The notes: generated by a model not told the origin, from the sequence alone. A DNA stretch of 64,000 nucleotides from Paenisporosarcina sp050269735 (GCF_050269735.1 NZ_JBNNIX010000001.1:124001-188000); one strand, 5' to 3'; positions 52,272 through 60,876 are shown, counted from the stretch's first letter. Program-made: numbers and translations.

Positions 52272-53375
52272 ATGATTCTACATTCAATTGAAACCTTTTC
52301 GGTTGCGGTACCGCTCACAAAACCTTTTAAAACTGCACTTCGTACCGTGACGATTGCAGACTCCATTTTTGTAAAAATAACAACAGAAGATGGATATATT
52401 GGGTGGGGGGAGGCCCCACCTACCCATGTTATTACGGGTGATTCCCTAGGGAGTATTCAGTTTGCGATTGATCATGTAATGGGTCCACAACTGATTGGGC
52501 TGGATTTACATCATTCGGAGCGGGTATTCCAAAAACTGCATCGTTCCATGGTAGGAAATTCAAGTGCAAAAGCCGCCATTGATATGGCGATTCATGACTT
52601 GCTTGGGCAACTTGCAGGTCTCCCGCTAGTAACATTATTGGGCGGTTATCGCGATACACTGGAAACCGATTTCACTGTCAGTGTTAATGATGCGGAAGAA
52701 ATGGCTGAAGACGCAGCTCGTTATGTGAAAAGCGGATTTAATGTGCTGAAGATAAAAGTAGGCATCGATGATATCGCGAAAGACGTGGAACGCATTCAAG
52801 CCATTCGTGAAAAAATCGGCTATGAAACGAAACTTAGACTGGACGCCAACCAAGGCTGGGAAGCGAAAGAAGCGGTTCGTGCGATTGGGCAGATGGAAGA
52901 TGCCGGACTTGAAATCGAATTGATTGAACAGCCCGTGAAAGCGCATGATATCGAAGGTTTACAGCATGTAACCTTGCACACACATACACCGATAATGGCG
53001 GATGAAAGTATTTTCACACCAAAAGACGCATTACGCGTTCTGCAACTCCGTGCGGCGGACTTAATCAACATCAAACTGATGAAAGCTGGCGGCATTTATC
53101 AAGCGTTAAAAATTAATGCCTTGGCTGAAAGTTATGGTGTTGAATGTATGACAGGTAGCATGATTGAGACGAAACTGGGCATAACGGCGGCCGCAAATTT
53201 TGCTGCAAGTCAGCCGAATGTGACCCGCTTTGATCTTGATGCGCCGTTAATGCTAGCAGAAGATATCGTTGAAGGCGGCATCGTATACGACGGCAGACAT
53301 ATTCGATTTACACGCAAGCCAGGGCTCGGGTTACATACAGATTTAATGAATAAACGATTTCATCGTAAAGGGTAA
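52272..53375 (+). CDS. ykfB: L-Ala-D/L-Glu epimerase YkfB
   Basis: 367 residues of the enolase superfamily. FNVLKIKVG holds the K-x-K catalytic pair and LRLDANQGW, IELIEQPV and IMADESIFT the metal ligands. The opposite Lys lies in ADLINIKLMKAGG. It converts L-Ala-D-Glu to L-Ala-L-Glu so that ordinary peptidases can cleave it. It starts 19 bases after ykfA behind GGGAGGGG. Confidence 0.94.
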   Translation: MILHSIETFSVAVPLTKPFKTALRTVTIADSIFVKITTEDGYIGWGEAPPTHVITGDSLGSIQFAIDHVMGPQLIGLDLHHSERVFQKLHRSMVGNSSAKAAIDMAIHDLLGQLAGLPLVTLLGGYRDTLETDFTVSVNDAEEMAEDAARYVKSGFNVLKIKVGIDDIAKDVERIQAIREKIGYETKLRLDANQGWEAKEAVRAIGQMEDAGLEIELIEQPVKAHDIEGLQHVTLHTHTPIMADESIFTPKDALRVLQLRAADLINIKLMKAGGIYQALKINALAESYGVECMTGSMIETKLGITAAANFAASQPNVTRFDLDAPLMLAEDIVEGGIVYDGRHIRFTRKPGLGLHTDLMNKRFHRKG

Positions 53376-53388
53376 GGGGGAATTTCAT

Positions 53389-54330
53389 ATGTTATTTCAA
53401 TCATCTACTACTTGGGTTTGTTCAGTCGCTGTTGCGACAGTATGGACTTCGCCTGAGTCTGCAAGAGAACAGGATGCCCCTGGACTTGAAAACCCAGTCC
53501 GTTTTACAAAGTGGCTGGAGGCTATGAAGTATGAGGATTTGCTTGATTTGTGTGATGGCAATCGTGTCCAAACACAAATCCTTTACGGGGAACATGTATT
53601 GATTGAGGAAATCGTTGGTGACTGGGCGAAAGTCATCTGTACATGGCAACCTTCCAAAAAGGATAGCCGTGGTTATCCGGGATGGATACCGGTTGCTCAA
53701 TTAAAAGAAATGGAACGCATCTCAGACTTTGGGTTTGCCAAAGTGACAGTGCCGAAAGCGCAGCTTTGGACAAAAGATTTAAAGCCTTTACTGGTAGTAC
53801 CATTTAATACGATTCTTCCAGTTATCGATAATAATGAACAATTCACTTTAGTTTCAACACCACATGGTGAAGCGCTACTATCGAGCGAAGAAATAGAGCA
53901 TGGGCCAGGAATTGAAGCTTTCATTGAACGCTCAGGGGACGACATCGTATCGAGTGCTATGCGATTTTTGGAACTTCCGTACTTCTGGGGCGGGATGTCT
54001 TCTTATGGCTATGACTGTTCAGGGTTTAGTTACAATATGTTAAAGGCGCATGGTTATTTCATCCCTCGGGATGCCGACGATCAAGCAAAAAGTGGTGAAG
54101 AAGTAGAGATAGCCGACATGAGTCGGTGGGAAATTGGTGATTTATTGTTCTTTGCAAACGTTGGTTCTAGCAATGTTCGACACGTCGGCATTTATATAAG
54201 CAACGGCCAAATGATTCATTCACCATCCACAGGACAACACATTGAAGTAATCGAACTTGAGGGAACGAAATTTGTAAAAGAATTGTGCGCGGTAAGACGC
54301 TACGCAAGAGCTGAGGGGGAAGCGTCATGA
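53389..54330 (+). CDS. ykfC: Gamma-D-glutamyl-L-diamino acid endopeptidase YkfC (NlpC/P60)
   Basis: 313 residues. Two SH3b-like domains cover about residues 5-180. The NlpC/P60 domain covers about 185-310, with catalytic Cys in YDCSGFSYNMLK and His in VRHVGIYI. It cuts gamma-D-Glu-diamino acid bonds of murein tripeptides. There is no signal peptide, so it acts in the cytosol on imported peptides. It overlaps the next gene by four bases. Confidence 0.93.
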   Translation: MLFQSSTTWVCSVAVATVWTSPESAREQDAPGLENPVRFTKWLEAMKYEDLLDLCDGNRVQTQILYGEHVLIEEIVGDWAKVICTWQPSKKDSRGYPGWIPVAQLKEMERISDFGFAKVTVPKAQLWTKDLKPLLVVPFNTILPVIDNNEQFTLVSTPHGEALLSSEEIEHGPGIEAFIERSGDDIVSSAMRFLELPYFWGGMSSYGYDCSGFSYNMLKAHGYFIPRDADDQAKSGEEVEIADMSRWEIGDLLFFANVGSSNVRHVGIYISNGQMIHSPSTGQHIEVIELEGTKFVKELCAVRRYARAEGEAS

Positions 54331-55289
54331 CCGGTCAAGTATTGCTTGAAGTAAAAGATCTAAAACGCCATTTTGATCTAGGTAAAAACCAAACATTGAA
54401 AGCCGTGGACGGCATCAGTTTTGACATTTACCAAGGAGAAACATTCGGACTCGTTGGGGAATCAGGTTGTGGTAAATCAACAGCGGGACGAACGATTATG
54501 GGGTTATATAATCGAACGGAAGGCGAAGTAACGTACGCTGGGAAAAATGTGCATACGATGGGCGAAAACGACCGTTATGCATTTTTACGCAATATGCAAA
54601 TGATTTTCCAAGATCCATATGCTTCACTTAATCCACGTTCAACGGTATTTGAAATTATCGCTGAACCGATGGAAGTTCACGGGTTACATAAGAAAAAAGA
54701 AGATATGCAACGCCGGGTTTATCAGTTATTGGAGGATGTTGGTCTCAATCGTGACCATGCCAACCGGTATCCGCATGAATTCTCTGGCGGTCAACGTCAA
54801 CGTATCGGAATTGCACGTGCCTTGGCACTTGACCCTGACTTCATCATTGCGGATGAACCCATTTCGGCGCTGGATGTATCTGTTCAAGCTTCAGTGGTGA
54901 AGCTACTGCAGAAATTGCAGAGCGAAAAAGGCTTAACTTATTTATTTATTGCGCATGACCTTTCAATGGTTAAATACATTTCAGACCGTATCGGCGTGAT
55001 GTATTTAGGACATATGGTGGAATTGACGACCAGTGACCAACTGTATGCAAACCCACTTCATCCGTACACGCAAGCATTATTGTCCGCTATTCCGATTCCT
55101 GACCCGGACATCGAAGAATCGCGCGAACGCATTTTACTCGAAGGAGAATTACCGAGTCCGATCAATCCACCTTCAGGATGTGTGTTCAGAACGCGTTGTC
55201 CGATGGCGATGGAGGTTTGTGCAAACGTCAAACCTGCATGGCAGGAACAGGAACCAGGTCATTTTGTGGCGTGTCACTTGTACGAGTAA
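54327..55289 (+). CDS. ykfD: Oligopeptide ABC transporter ATPase YkfD (DppF-like)
   Basis: 320 residues. Walker A is GESGCGKST, the signature FSGGQRQR, and Walker B FIIADEPISALD. The C-terminal oligopeptide extension has GCVFRTRCPMAMEVC. It is the second ATPase needed to pair with DppD, since DppBC is a heterodimer. It is the last gene of dppABCDE-ykfABCD. No strong terminator is seen before the thioesterase gene. Confidence 0.93.
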   Translation: MTGQVLLEVKDLKRHFDLGKNQTLKAVDGISFDIYQGETFGLVGESGCGKSTAGRTIMGLYNRTEGEVTYAGKNVHTMGENDRYAFLRNMQMIFQDPYASLNPRSTVFEIIAEPMEVHGLHKKKEDMQRRVYQLLEDVGLNRDHANRYPHEFSGGQRQRIGIARALALDPDFIIADEPISALDVSVQASVVKLLQKLQSEKGLTYLFIAHDLSMVKYISDRIGVMYLGHMVELTTSDQLYANPLHPYTQALLSAIPIPDPDIEESRERILLEGELPSPINPPSGCVFRTRCPMAMEVCANVKPAWQEQEPGHFVACHLYE

Positions 55290-55371
55290 CAACAATTGTA
55301 AACCGTGAAACTTTTCAATCACTATATCGTTTTGTATGATGAATCTATTCAGCAACGAAGGGAAGATCATC

Positions 55372-55845
55372 ATGACAAATTCAGTACCAATGAGCCAGTC
55401 GAGAACAATCCAAACACATCTCGTCTTACCGCCGGACACGAATCACCATGACACAATTTTCGGGGGTAGAGTTTTATCCTATATTGATGAAATCGGTGCA
55501 ATAACGGCGATGAAACATTGCAATATGCCGGTTGTCACCGCATCAATCGATTCAGTGGATTTTCTATCTTCCGCAAGGGTTGGAGATGTGCTGGAGATGG
55601 AAGCCATCGTGAGCTCGACAGGCCGCACTTCGATGGAAGTGTATGTACGTGTGCAATCGAAGAACTTATTGACTGGAGAAACGAAGTTAACAACGGAGTC
55701 TTTCCTAACATTTGTAGCAGTTGAAGATGGAAAACCTATGCCGGTTCCTGGTATACGACCTGAAACAGAGAGCGAACAACGCCTCTTTGACTCAGGACCT
55801 GCAAGAAGAGAACACCGGAAACAAAGAATTCAAATGAAATTATAG
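55372..55845 (+). CDS. Acyl-CoA thioesterase, hot-dog fold (YkhA-like)
   Basis: 157 residues from ATG 55372, behind GAAGGGAAG. The frame extends to 55336. LPPDTNHHDTIFGGRVLSYIDEIGAITA contains the catalytic Asn/Asp region of the YkhA/cytosolic acyl-CoA hydrolase family, and VDFLSSARVGDVLEMEA is conserved. A short basic tail follows. It hydrolyses acyl-CoA, with specificity unknown. It stands 82 bases after ykfD. Confidence 0.9.
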   Translation: MTNSVPMSQSRTIQTHLVLPPDTNHHDTIFGGRVLSYIDEIGAITAMKHCNMPVVTASIDSVDFLSSARVGDVLEMEAIVSSTGRTSMEVYVRVQSKNLLTGETKLTTESFLTFVAVEDGKPMPVPGIRPETESEQRLFDSGPARREHRKQRIQMKL

Positions 55846-55848
55846 AAA

Positions 55849-55881
55849 GAAAGCGGTGGCTTACAGGCTGCCGCTTTTTTA
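55849..55881 (+). terminator. Terminator of the thioesterase gene
   Basis: Stem AAGCGGTGGC/GCTGCCGCTT with G-U pairs, then six T. Confidence 0.87.
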
Positions 55882-56033
55882 TGGTCAGTACTGGTCGTGA
55901 TGATATTTAGAAATAAAAATGCTCTATCCTACTTATTTGGTGGTCTATAAATAGTTCATTACATAAGGTAACTAACGCTTTAAATATGAAATGAGATTGC
56001 TAGTCCACTACAATTAAAAACTACGGAGGGATA

Positions 56034-56492
56034 ATGATGGATATTAAAATAGATGATTTAAAGGGCTCAGAAATTACTAAATTGATAAATGAGCATCTTC
56101 ATAGTATGACAATGCATTCACCGCCAGAAAGTATACATGCTCTCAATCATGAGCAGTTGCAACAACAAGATATTACATTTTGGAGTGCATGGGAAGGGAA
56201 AGAATTAGTTGGATGTGGGGCACTTAAAGAACTTGATAGTCAGCATGGAGAGATCAAATCAATGCGAACTTCTTCATCCCATCTTCGCAAAGGAGCTGCA
56301 AAACGACTACTTCAACACATAATTGAAGAAGCCAAACGACGTGGTTATCAAAAGTTAAGTTTGGAAACGGGATCAATGGATTCTTTCGATCCAGCAAGAA
56401 GACTTTATTCAAGTTTCGGGTTCAATTATTGTAACCCGTTTTCTGATTACAAGGAGGACCCCAATAGCGTATTTATGGAAAAGAAATTATAA
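56034..56492 (+). CDS. GNAT-family N-acetyltransferase
   Basis: 152 residues. WSAWEGKELVGCGALKELD is the central strand pair. EIKSMRTSSSHLRKGAAKRLLQHII is the acetyl-CoA-binding motif A (with LRKGAA replacing the usual RGxG), and ARRLYSSFGF is motif B. The pattern resembles YsnE-type acetyltransferases. CGGAGGG precedes the twin ATG at 56034/56037. The substrate is unknown. Confidence 0.87.
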   Translation: MMDIKIDDLKGSEITKLINEHLHSMTMHSPPESIHALNHEQLQQQDITFWSAWEGKELVGCGALKELDSQHGEIKSMRTSSSHLRKGAAKRLLQHIIEEAKRRGYQKLSLETGSMDSFDPARRLYSSFGFNYCNPFSDYKEDPNSVFMEKKL

Positions 56493-56639
56493 ATTCTAAT
56501 TGCGGTTTCAAAAAGAAGGGTTATTTTATTTATCATTGGCCAGTATGGACAGAGTCATGGTAAGCAAGTGTTAACAACGTATCTAATGAGATGCAAAAAT
56601 TTTAAGTACAACACAAAAAGACTATCTTCATGGGTGAAT
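56493..56639. other. Gene-free stretch, left of the IS remnant
   Basis: No frame, repeat or terminator could be supported here. It probably contains decayed sequence from the IS insertion. Confidence 0.5.
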
Positions 56640-56821
56640 TTGTACTGATCCCATTTTCTTAAATTCTTTTTACTTGGAACTCCAAATCTAGTAGCCAGGG
56701 CATAATATCCACCTTCACCAGCTAAATAAGTGTGAACAACTTTTGCTTGAATCCATCATATTTGACCAAAAAAACACCTCAAAAGTTAGATTTTGTGGTC
56801 TAACTTTCGGGGTGCAGTACA
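56640..56821 (-). mobile_element. Truncated IS3-family (IS150-like) left end with decayed orfA
   Basis: Read on the minus strand, TGTACTGCACCCC (the IS end) is followed by the inverted pair AAAGTTAGA/TCTAACTTT, typical of this family. An orfA start follows as MVKYDGFKQKL. One frameshift later it continues KVVHTYLAGEGGYYALATRFGVPS and KKNLRKWDQYK, the helix-turn-helix of IS3 OrfA. The likeness stops near 56640. The catalytic orfB is absent, so the element is dead. Confidence 0.78.
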
Positions 56822-56891
56822 ATTGATCGTCCTTTATTTGTGGATATATCTCTATTTTTATCGCAATAATTGACAACCTCAATGGTCGTAC

Positions 56892-57713
56892 TTAGATCAT
56901 TAATCGATCAATTGGAATTGAACTTTCGTTATGATGGACGATAGGTTGGAGATTATGAACCACATAACTGGGTTGCGACATAGAAATTTTTGCTAAATGT
57001 TTAAAAGAAGGTCTTCCAATTACATTTGTTAGATAGGCAGATTGAGTTGACTCTGGCTTCCTCCTAAGATTCAGTTCATCTATGATTTTTTCGGAGGTCA
57101 TTATTCCTAACCCATGACCAAAATACGTACTATCTTCTAAAGCAACGGCATTTTCCCCTCTCCACTGAGGGGTTTGCGGGTCGAACTCTGGATTTTTAAA
57201 ATATATGACATCTCCAGGCAAAGATTGGAACGAATAATACGGTCTAATTTGAAGTTCGGAATCATATTGCCAGCTGTATAAATAAATGTTGTTTTGAAAT
57301 AATTGATTAAATAACGATTCGCCTATAGATTTTAAGACCGCATCGTAAAAGATTATGACCATTGCCGTAGCACATTCAAAAGCATATTGTTCACTGTTCA
57401 AGTAGATATCTTGAATGGCTTCAGATGGCTTTACACCATTCTTCAATAGGAATCCGCCGCTACTCGTCAACTGCCAGTATTGAGGATTACTACGGGCATT
57501 TGCAAATGTTTCAAACCGCGGATTGCTTTGATGCATGGCTCTTGCGCTTGCTATGATATTTTTTCGTAATATAAGCTCGAACGATAATTCAGCTATAGAT
57601 TCATATGAGTAAACGACGGTTTGTTCCATCATCTTCTCTACAATCAATCTTTCAATACTCCCAGCTGTCCACAAGTCACTTTGCTGAAAAGGCACCCCCG
57701 ATATTTGAATCAT
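56892..57713 (-). CDS. tgl: Spore-coat protein-glutamine gamma-glutamyltransferase Tgl
   Basis: 273 residues, some 28 longer than the B. subtilis enzyme, with the excess at the C-terminus. The catalytic Cys114 lies in YAFECATAMVIIFYDA. Also conserved are SIAELSFELILRKNI, DVIYFKNPEFDPQTPQWRGEN and YFGHGLGI. It cross-links glutamine and lysine side chains of coat proteins during late sporulation. This is strong evidence for a spore-former. It is a single gene on the minus strand, next to the IS remnant. Confidence 0.92.
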   Translation of the reverse strand: MIQISGVPFQQSDLWTAGSIERLIVEKMMEQTVVYSYESIAELSFELILRKNIIASARAMHQSNPRFETFANARSNPQYWQLTSSGGFLLKNGVKPSEAIQDIYLNSEQYAFECATAMVIIFYDAVLKSIGESLFNQLFQNNIYLYSWQYDSELQIRPYYSFQSLPGDVIYFKNPEFDPQTPQWRGENAVALEDSTYFGHGLGIMTSEKIIDELNLRRKPESTQSAYLTNVIGRPSFKHLAKISMSQPSYVVHNLQPIVHHNESSIPIDRLMI

Positions 57714-57838
57714 AATATTCCTCTTTCCAAGTTCGATTAATAATTGACATTATTCTTAGCATATTCAGGAATCATTTTTATGTGTGGCTATCATAACGGA
57801 TATCCATATTGACATTCGCACTTCTCACTTTCCTCATT

Positions 57839-57930
57839 GGTGCTTTGAAAAACCAGCTCCACTATCCGCGGGCTCGCGACGAGTAACCGCAGGAGGATAG
57901 AAAAGGCTACGAAGCAAAGCAATCAGCACC
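57839..57930. repeat. Second dispersed palindromic repeat element
   Basis: Outer inverted ends GGTGCT (57839) and AGCACC (57925-57930). Inner CTATCC/GGATAG flank a GC-rich CCGCGGGCTCGCGACGAG block and ACCGCAGGAGG. This resembles the CCGCGGGC-type elements scattered in Bacillaceae genomes and differs in sequence from the element at 4412. Confidence 0.65.
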
Positions 57931-57952
57931 CAAAATCTATTGTTTTATCGGG

Positions 57953-57966
57953 TGAGCGGACGCTCA
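57953..57966. promoter_or_regulatory. Palindrome TGAGCG-GA-CGCTCA at the edge of array G
   Basis: Same half-sites as the palindrome at 30595-30608. Its last base is the first base of the first array G unit. Confidence 0.45.
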
Positions 57967-58070
57967 GTCTGACTTTTAACGATTCACGTCTGAAAATATG
58001 GAGACGACGTCTGAAAAAAGAGGCATCACGTCTGAAAAAATGCCATTGAAGTCTGAAAACACCAATGCGC
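57966..58070. repeat. 21-bp-period array G (core CGTCTGAAAAAA), five units
   Basis: Units start at 57966 (AGTCTGAC), 57987, 58008, 58029 and 58050, all 21 bp apart. The central three share CGTCTGAAAA and the outer two begin AGTCTGA. A decayed AAGTCGCG stands at the next expected place (58071). Confidence 0.88.
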
Positions 58071-58338
58071 AAGTCGCGTTAAAGTTTTCGCACCAAACAC
58101 TTTTCTTGATTCCATGAACAAGCAGTACAACATTTCTACTTTCGTCTAGACTCTAATTAAAAATGTCATTTTCAGGCTGAGAAAGTTACTCAATAACAAA
58201 TTGTTTGTTTTGTTCGAAATTAACGATATCAAAGCACTGCTAAATGAGGCTTAAATGTAAGTGTTGATTGTCGCAGGAGAAGGAATTTCCTGTATTTGTA
58301 TAGAATTTACAAATGACAGTTATTATTGGAGGCCAATG

Positions 58339-58551
58339 ATGAAGAATCGAATAAAAGCTACACCAAAATTTCTACTGATTATGTGCATAGTCTATGGCTT
58401 ATTTGTCATTGGCCAAAGTATTCAAGTCATCTACACGCCTAGTACTCTAGTAAAAGTAGTCAACTTGATTGCCATCGTCTTCCTATCTGGCGTGATTGGG
58501 GCGTTTATACGAGAAATCTTCATTTTAAAAAAAGAAGTGGTTACTAACTGA
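58339..58551 (+). CDS. Small two-helix membrane protein, unknown
   Basis: 70 residues from the second of twin ATGs (58339), six bases after GGAGG. The longer frame from 58261 has no site. The first helix is FLLIMCIVYGLFVIGQSIQVI and the second VVNLIAIVFLSGVIGAFIREIFI, with short basic ends. No family is recognised and there are no close partners. Confidence 0.68.
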   Translation: MKNRIKATPKFLLIMCIVYGLFVIGQSIQVIYTPSTLVKVVNLIAIVFLSGVIGAFIREIFILKKEVVTN

Positions 58552-58656
58552 GTTGGAGAACCATGCAAGTGGCGCGGACCTTAAATAAGAAAAAATGACT
58601 ATAAAATAACAAACTTTATTATGGCAAAATCAATTAATTTAAAAGGGAGTTTGAAA

Positions 58657-59445
58657 TTGACCAAACATGCGCTAGATATTTTTGAAAATAACATGGAAAA
58701 ATACAATGACCCGGAATATTACGACCTACAGTATCAAAATTACTTAAAGGATTTTCCTTTGATTTTAGAATGGGCAGAGAAAATAAATGGGGAGATAATT
58801 GATCTTGCTTGTGGGACGGGGCGTTTGACAATCCCCTTGGCACAAAAGGGATTCAAGTTAACGGGTGTAGACATTAATGAAGGAATGTTAGATCGAGCGA
58901 GAAAGAAAACCAGAAATACAAATTTGCCTATTCAATGGGAGTTACAGGATTGTACAAAGTTAAAGTTAAATAAATCTGGCTCATTAATCTATATGACTGG
59001 AAACTCATTTCAACACTTCTTAACGAATGAGGCCCAGAATAACTTATTCCAGTCCGTGCATGCACACTTAATTGAGGAAGGTATCTTCATTTTTAATACA
59101 AGGTTTCCTATTTTAAGTGAGCTGGCAATCATAGATGAATCAAAACGAACGTATGTCGATAAACGTATGCGAAAAGTCACTGAATATGAGGTGGACTCAT
59201 ATGATCCTTTAACCCAAATACTTACCAGTACTTCCACAAGGGAAATTTTGAATGATCAAAATCAAGTTGTTTCAACTGAAAAAGATCGCATCTTGTTGCG
59301 TTACGTTTTTCCAATGGAAATGGAAAGATTGATTGAACAAAATGGATTCAGCATTCTCTATACATATGATTCGTGGAACAAATCACCAATTCAAAAAGGC
59401 AGTACCGAATTGATTTATGTATGCCAAAAAAGCAGTTCGCTTTAG
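58657..59445 (+). CDS. Class I SAM-dependent methyltransferase
   Basis: 262 residues from TTG 58657, which has AAGGGAG seven bases upstream. ATG 58621 gives a longer form without a site. Motif I is IIDLACGTGRLTIPLA and the acidic strand end is GVDINEGML, with LIYMTGNSFQHF as motif II. It is a Methyltransf_25-type protein, and the methyl acceptor cannot be predicted. It is followed by a small membrane protein gene. Confidence 0.85.
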   Translation: MTKHALDIFENNMEKYNDPEYYDLQYQNYLKDFPLILEWAEKINGEIIDLACGTGRLTIPLAQKGFKLTGVDINEGMLDRARKKTRNTNLPIQWELQDCTKLKLNKSGSLIYMTGNSFQHFLTNEAQNNLFQSVHAHLIEEGIFIFNTRFPILSELAIIDESKRTYVDKRMRKVTEYEVDSYDPLTQILTSTSTREILNDQNQVVSTEKDRILLRYVFPMEMERLIEQNGFSILYTYDSWNKSPIQKGSTELIYVCQKSSSL

Positions 59446-59500
59446 ATGTGTGCAATTTAACTATTTTGTTCGGATAGTACAAGTAAAGGTGGTTTTAAGA

Positions 59501-59767
59501 ATGGGCTTATTTTTTGAAAAGAGAACAAGAAAACGTTCAAAGCCATTAGAAATAGTAAATATCTTGTTGATAATTGCTTTTGCTGGTGTCCTTTATTACG
59601 GGTTCACCACTAATTTTGGAGAACTATTTTTCCGATTAGTAGTTAGTTGCGTGGCTCTTTTTGCGTTTTTGGAAGCAGCAGCTAGTATTTTTAATAAAGA
59701 AGATAAATGGGTCTATTTGCCATCAGCGGGATTGGGAGTTGTTTGCATTATTTTGGCGTTTCAATAA
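59501..59767 (+). CDS. Small membrane protein, unknown
   Basis: 88 residues from ATG 59501, behind AAAGGTGG. A basic N-terminus (MGLFFEKRTRKRSK) precedes three hydrophobic segments (VNILLIIAFAGVLYYGF, LFFRLVVSCVALFAFLEAAAS and AGLGVVCIILAF). The topology suggests an inner-membrane protein of the small DUF type. No family can be named. Confidence 0.72.
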   Translation: MGLFFEKRTRKRSKPLEIVNILLIIAFAGVLYYGFTTNFGELFFRLVVSCVALFAFLEAAASIFNKEDKWVYLPSAGLGVVCIILAFQ

Positions 59768-59837
59768 TAGTTAATTGTTATTTTTCTTGCACAATCCTAT
59801 ATCTTTGGGGGTCTGTAAGTAATGGAGGCGTTTTTAC

Positions 59838-60410
59838 ATGGAACACATTGAAATTAGAAGGCCGAAATATGAAGACATTCAAGAATTGCATCATTTTTTC
59901 GAAATCGTGATTACGGATACATTTAACAAAGAAGGCATTGGGGACTTGGTAAATGAGATGAAAGAAGAAATAGAATCCAAGAAACAATTCCTTGCAGCTG
60001 ATTTGGATAGTTGCGGAGAAAACAGATATTTCTTGATTGCTTTGGATGGCAATCAAATTGTTGGTTCAATTGCTTACGGTCCGGCAAATGAACTTATTTG
60101 CAAGTGCACTGATAATGCTTATGAAGAGTTAATTGAGATTGGTACAGTCTTTGTCCACCCTCAGTACCAAAACAATGGGATAGGGAACTTACTTTTAAAT
60201 GCCATGTATCGTGCATTGCAAAATAAGGGAACAGAAGAGTTTTGTTTGGACAGTGGCTATAAAACGGCACAAAAGATTTGGCAAAAGAAATATGGATCTC
60301 CGTCTTATTTGCTGAATAATTTTTGGGGAGAGGGATCAGATCATATGATTTGGAAAGTAAAACTCTCGAAAGTAGCATGTAACGTAAAAGATTTTTCCTT
60401 GAAGGGATAA
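59838..60410 (+). CDS. GNAT-family N-acetyltransferase
   Basis: 190 residues. IEIRRPKYEDIQELHHFF is the usual GNAT opening. LIEIGTVFVHPQYQNNGIGNLLLNAMYRAL contains motif A with Q-x-x-G-I-G. The C-terminal half has TEEFCLDSGYKTAQKIWQKKYG. GGAGG lies before ATG 59838. The substrate is unknown. Confidence 0.86.
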   Translation: MEHIEIRRPKYEDIQELHHFFEIVITDTFNKEGIGDLVNEMKEEIESKKQFLAADLDSCGENRYFLIALDGNQIVGSIAYGPANELICKCTDNAYEELIEIGTVFVHPQYQNNGIGNLLLNAMYRALQNKGTEEFCLDSGYKTAQKIWQKKYGSPSYLLNNFWGEGSDHMIWKVKLSKVACNVKDFSLKG

Positions 60411-60566
60411 AACATGCAGACATAATCATTTGAAGCTCTAATCAAAGATCTGATTCAACTCCTAGAAAGCATTACAACAGTCTTGAATAAAAAGTAAGCA
60501 TTTTTAATTAACGATTAAAGATGAGCATAATATAGTCAAGAACTGTGATTTTAAGGGGAGTGGCAC

Positions 60567-60830
60567 ATGGAGACAAATGAAAAGTATGCAAGGGCTAAGA
60601 AAAGGGTCGAGAATCTAAAAGCATTCTACATTCATTTAATGGTTTACGTTTTAGTAAACATCATGTTATTTGCTATTAACATGATTTCGGATCCAAGTGA
60701 TTTATGGTTCTTTTATCCACTATGTGGCTGGGGAATTGGTGTAACTGTACATGGTATTTCCACTCTCGCTTATGGCAAATTCGGCGCGGATTGGGAAGAA
60801 CGAAAAATTAAGGAATACATGGAAAAGTAA
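60567..60830 (+). CDS. 2TM-domain protein
   Basis: 87 residues. The N-terminal ARAKKRVENLKAFYIHLMVYVLVN, then WFFYPLCGWGIGVTVHGISTLAYGKFGADWEERKIKEYM is the full pattern of the 2TM domain (two membrane helices separated by a short loop, with a charged C-terminus). In other bacteria this domain is often appended to sensor kinases or LytTR regulators. Here it is a free-standing protein. The start follows AAGGGGAG. Confidence 0.87.
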   Translation: METNEKYARAKKRVENLKAFYIHLMVYVLVNIMLFAINMISDPSDLWFFYPLCGWGIGVTVHGISTLAYGKFGADWEERKIKEYMEK

Positions 60831-60841
60831 ATATGTAAGAA

Positions 60842-60876
60842 GGCATTGCTGGTACTCCGGTAATGCTTTTTCTTTT
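60842..60876 (+). terminator. Terminator of the 2TM gene
   Basis: Imperfect stem GCATTGCTGG/CCGGTAATGC, then TTTTTCTTTT. Confidence 0.72.

Larger units (their letters stand above)
57714..58338. other. Gene-free stretch of about 620 bp holding two kinds of repeat
   Basis: Between tgl and the next small gene there is no credible coding frame. It contains the palindromic element at 57839, the TGAGCG palindrome at 57953 and array G at 57966. The remainder is AT-rich and shows nothing recognisable. Confidence 0.7.
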
